From Straminergon stramineum (lineage: Eukaryota > Streptophyta > Bryopsida > Hypnales > Calliergonaceae): a DNA stretch of 64,000 bases. Below the pieces are notes generated by a model. That model worked only from the letters and a program-made list of their open reading frames with translations, did no database searches and had not been told where the DNA came from. The stretch spans positions 37,250,547 through 37,314,546 of the forward strand of contig OY987263.1 of the NCBI GenBank assembly GCA_963920665.1, in the 5' to 3' direction. A program made the translations under genes and the position numbers. Below, piece by piece: positions 61,101-64,000 of this stretch (positions are counted from its first letter, which is position 1; every line of letters begins with the position of its first letter).

Positions 61101-61654
61101 GACCACCTATGGCCCCTCGGCCCCCTGTTTGTCATGAACTAGGTCAATATCAACAAGGCCGTGGAAGGGCTGGAGGCCGTGGAGGAAGTAGAGGCCGTGG
61201 ACGAAGAGAAGGTCAACATATTAGAGAAGCATCATCATCAAGGCCTACTAATCATCTACTCCTTGGAATTGAGGCAAGAGATCCAAATAGGGTGATAGAA
61301 CCGTTCCTAAGTACATACGTACTAGGACCTAGTGGGTCAACCCCGGCATTTGTTGTTTCAACAATTCCAGGTGGGCCCACTATAAATTCTAATGCAGAAG
61401 ACCCCAACGCACAACGACATAAGAGGTTCAAGCGCAAACGTAGTCAAGGTCAAACTACAGTAGAACTTTGAAATGAAAACTCAGAAGTTGAGGGACATTG
61501 GACTACAGACAGTGGTGAAGTAGAAGATGAATATGACAGCAACGAAGATGCGAATAATGAGGCACCAGAGGATGATGATGTTGTTGTTCGAGATGCTAAT
61601 GCAGCGGATCCAAGTGCCCAAGAAGTTCGTAGGTCGAGTCGTTTGAATAATTGA
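58166..61654 (+). pseudogene. hAT transposase with BED finger and very long disordered C-terminal tail (decayed)
   Basis: ATG at 58166 (MASQRKQTKEWEPW). The BED-type finger VTCVFCAGTFSYKRERAFAHF is at about residues 25-50. The catalytic region has ICTDGWDDVNRRPLMNVM and QVCTDNAANMLGA. The dimerisation region has AALLNPYLLDN, HQWWHRVGDRALSKIAVLLL and SASSCERNWSMYSF. Lesions: an A10 run (58992-59001) shifts the frame, TGA at 59430-59432, TAA at 60318-60320, a frameshift between about 60960 and 61060, and TGA at 61469-61471. Coding character continues through all of them to 61654. After the transposase domain comes about 450 codons of Pro/Asn/Asp-rich sequence, an RGG-box-like GRGRAGGRGGSRGRGRR and an acidic end (RRSSRLNN). 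Confidence 0.85.
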
Positions 61655-62054
61655 GGTTATTGAGTTGCATCAACGATAGATCTCAGGTCTTTAAGAGTTG
61701 AAGAGAATTGTAGCAATTAGAAGAAAGATGGATGAGAAGCCAAAGGAATGTCTTAGATAACCTATGAGAAGGTGAGCGTATTTTGGAAGTATAGATTCAT
61801 TGTATTGTTATTGTACTTTGCAATGCATGAATTTTATAAACAGTTTTGGTTATCACAAACATTACAGCCTACTAATATTTCTTTTCTTTATTTTTGTGTT
61901 TGACGGGCATGTTGGAAACATTGGTGAGTGCAATTATGTAAAATATATTGCAGTTACTAGTTCTTTTTAATGCACTGGGGTCTCCCATTTGTTCAAAAAA
62001 TAAATTTATATATATATACATATATTGGATAACACCTAAGTAAAATTCACCATT

Positions 62055-62220
62055 TCCCGTCCGCGCCCTCATGTTGACGCTGAAGTCCACTCCCTGCCTG
62101 AACGAGTCCTCGCCCTGATGCTGACGCTAAAGTCCGCGCCCTGCCTGAAGGAGTCCGCGCCCTGCCGCTCACGCTAAAGTCCGCGCCGTGACGGTGGCAC
62201 GATGACATCCGCGCCCTACA
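62055..62220. repeat. Right-end array of GTCCGCGCCCTG motifs
   Basis: Six or seven degenerate copies (GTCCGCGCCCT, GTCCTCGCCCTG, ATCCGCGCCCT) alternate with TGACGCTAAA-type spacers about 150-300 bp from the right terminus. They have the same orientation and core as the array upstream of the transposase gene. Confidence 0.75.
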
Positions 62221-62362
62221 TCTTGCTGTCCGAGGTGACGTGTCATTCAAAAAAATTCCACAACTTTGAAAAATTGAAGCTGTCCAATGGGTCCAGACCG
62301 TCCATCCGTCCGGTCCGGTTCGCCTGAGCGTCTGGGACATCCGATGACCTTGACCCGTCCGA

Positions 62363-62383
62363 TATGACAACCCTGGCACAATT
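62363..62383 (-). repeat. Right terminal inverted repeat and target duplication of the giant hAT
   Basis: TATGACAACCCTG (62363-62375) is followed by GCACAATT (62376-62383). Inside are CCGTCCATCCGTCCGG (around 62298-62313) and CCCGTCCG (around 62354), mirroring the subterminal content of the left end. Confidence 0.9.
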
Positions 62384-62738
62384 CCAAATGATCTGAAAAT
62401 TTTCAAGCATGTAGCCAACTTGCCTTGAAGAATAGATCCAAAGAAGCACCACCATTTTGGACATTTTTTCATACAAATGTGACCTTGTGAAGTGCAGCTG
62501 CCCGTTTTTTCACAGGGCTCAAAAAATGATTTTTGTCACTTCAAATGCTAATATCTTGCAATCTACACGGTGGAATTTTCTGAAATTTTTTCCACACCTT
62601 CTCAATATAGTGTACTACAAGATCCTACGGTTACATTTTTCCAAAAACTATATTTTTCAAAAATTTGGTACTTGTATTAGAAATGGCAGTTTTTGAGGGT
62701 TTTTGGTGATAACGTAGTCAAGGAACTTTAGGGGTTAA

Positions 62739-63733
62739 CAATCATGGTGTATCTCACTAAAGTAGTGCTTGAATGCTAGTAGAGTGTACCAAACACCTTG
62801 GAACTTTGTCAAAAATTACGCACCTTAATCTCTTGAGCTCTCAATACAATCAATTTATGTTCAAAATAAGGAAGTTTGAAACTTTGGTTTCACTAACTTG
62901 TGCATGATTGAGTTTTTAGGGTTTAGGGTCATGTATAAGTGATGCTAAGGTAGGAGGCTTGAAAATGGCTCATCTAAGGGTTGATCGACCTTGTTTATGT
63001 AGTTCCTTCAATGAGAATATTTCAAGCTCATTTTTCAAACAAAGAGAAATAAATGTAGAATGTAACACAAGTGGTTTCAAATTTTTTGAAGCATTATTGA
63101 ATTAGTTATGAATTTTCAAACAAGTTTTGTCATAGGCCTTGATTTACGACCCTAGGTCTTCCATACATTGTTCACTAGGAACTTGTAAAGTGAAATGGGG
63201 AAAGCAAGGACAATGATTGGCTCTTGCAAGAAATTATAATTTTTTTCTTGATCCATTCAATGATTGTAGGGGTCAATTTTAGGACCATTTCATGTCCATT
63301 TTAGAACTTATTATAGGGACAATTTTAAGTGCCCAAACTGATTTCAAGCCTCCTACCTTACTTGGCTCAAGAACATAGATGAACAAGAATTCTTTTGAAA
63401 TCCCATCACAAGTGGTGATTGTTCCCTTCTTAGCTAGCCAGAAAATTATATGATTAGTACGTACCTTGCTTATGTACCACTTGTGCTTGTAGCTTAGTGG
63501 GCTGCAAAGTGCATGAGCTATTCAGTTGGTAGTTTGATGTGTACTAATCAATAATCTAGTATCGAATATATATATGTGGTTTGAAGTCAATGTATTGTAC
63601 ATGGGACTATATATGCATCAACATCTAAGGTTCTGTGCTCTTAAAGCGACCATTTAAGAGCTGATTGCCTTTATTGGAGAAGCTAAATTTTCAGTAAATT
63701 TTCTTAGGAAATAAAATGGAATTGGCATCTAAC
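62739..63733. other. AT-rich intergenic DNA
   Basis: No gene, RNA or clear element end is seen between the split TTAA element and the one that starts at 63734. Confidence 0.45.
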
Positions 63734-64000
63734 TTAACCCCTAAAGTTCTACAACTATGTTTTCACTGAAAATGCTTCAAAACTGCCATTTTTAGTACAA
63801 GTGCCAAATTTTTGAAATTTTTTTTTTGACACATTTAACCATAGGATGTTGTAGTATACTGACTTGAGAGCATGTGGTAAGAATTTCAGAAATTTCCACT
63901 GCATGGATTGCAAGATATAGGCATTTAAATTCACTGAAATCATTTTTCGGGCCCTGCAAAAAACAGGGCAGCTGCACTTCACAAGCTCACTTTTCTATGA
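63734..64000 (-). mobile_element. TTAA-flanked non-autonomous element, copy 4 (cut by the window edge)
   Basis: It starts TTAACCCCTAAAGTTC and matches the right end of the 18560 and 48199 copies in reverse (for example ACAAGTGCCAAATTTTTGAA and TTGCAAGATAT). About 670 bp would remain outside the window if it is full length. Confidence 0.75.

Larger units (their letters stand above)
48777..62375 (+). mobile_element. Giant hAT transposon (13,599 bp) carrying kinase-like and RING-like cargo genes
   Basis: The left terminus is CATGGTTGTCATA (48777-48789). The right terminus, read inward, is CAGGGTTGTCATA (62363-62375); 12 of 13 bases match. It is flanked on both sides by the identical 8-mer GCACAATT (48769-48776 and 62376-62383), the target duplication length of hAT elements. 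The related sequence at 18560-19490 shows the site with a single GCACAATT. From left to right it holds subterminal CCGTCCG repeats, a T-rich minisatellite arm, a kinase-like gene (minus), a bidirectional promoter array, a coiled-coil/RING-like gene (plus), an inverted A-rich arm, a promoter array, a hAT transposase gene (plus) and a right subterminal array. hAT elements are usually 2.5-5 kb. Confidence 0.9.
48199..62738 (+). mobile_element. TTAA-flanked non-autonomous element, copy 3, split by the 13.6-kb hAT insertion
   Basis: The left end TTAACCCCTAAAGGACC is at 48199; the right end AACTTTAGGGGTTAA is at 62738. Subtracting the hAT element and one target duplication leaves about 933 bp, the same length as the copies at 7771 and 18560. 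The two halves match the corresponding halves of the 18560 copy closely. This is an older insertion into which the hAT element later jumped. Confidence 0.88.

Noticed and set aside
1..64000. CRISPR array, prokaryotic operon or phage system
   Set aside because: All recognised genes are spliced plant nuclear genes or plant transposons; tandem repeats seen are minisatellites and promoter arrays without spacer structure.

Overview
This window is nuclear DNA of a land plant. The genes have spliced plant-type exons (GT/AG introns), and they include a chloroplast ELIP, a BAH-PHD histone reader of the EBS/SHL type, an SNI1-like subunit and a receptor-like cytoplasmic kinase. Gene islands of moderate GC alternate with very AT-rich stretches packed with transposons. 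A non-flowering plant (bryophyte or lycophyte-like) is my guess from the divergence of the proteins from Arabidopsis, but the sequence does not prove it.

Layout. 1-6.1 kb: the 5' half of a CRCK-type kinase (minus, running off the left edge) and a small heavy-metal-associated-domain protein (minus). 7.8-10.3 kb: two TTAA-flanked non-autonomous elements. 10.9-16.3 kb: an SNI1-like gene (minus, 16 exons in my model). 18.6-19.5 kb: another TTAA element. 21.1-22.7 kb: ELIP with an ACGT-rich promoter (plus). 25.2-27.6 kb: an isochorismatase/nicotinamidase-family gene (plus, 5 exons). 28.2-34.4 kb: more TTAA elements. 34.8-37.2 kb: the 3' part of a decayed hAT element, cut by a 200-N assembly gap. 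39.9-42.6 kb: an EBS/SHL-like gene (plus, 5 exons). 42.6-48.2 kb: AT-rich sequence without genes. 48.2-62.7 kb: one TTAA element split by a 13.6-kb hAT transposon. 63.7 kb to the end: another TTAA element.

The most unusual object is the 13,599-bp hAT element (48777-62375). It has a perfect 8-bp target duplication, 13-bp terminal inverted repeats differing at one base, and an empty-site counterpart elsewhere in the window. Besides a BED/hAT transposase with a very long disordered tail, it carries two divergently transcribed genes not expected in a hAT element. One encodes a protein-kinase-like protein, the other a roughly 700-residue coiled-coil and RING-like protein. They share a GC-rich repeat promoter with mirrored TATA boxes and are flanked by two large inverted arms of degenerate minisatellite. 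All of these genes carry in-frame stops or homopolymer frameshifts, so this copy looks decayed or poorly polished.

The second theme is a family of roughly 0.45-1.15 kb elements that begin and end in TTAA plus a CCCCTAAAG-like inverted terminus. That is the hallmark pattern of piggyBac-type insertions, but no transposase for them is visible here.
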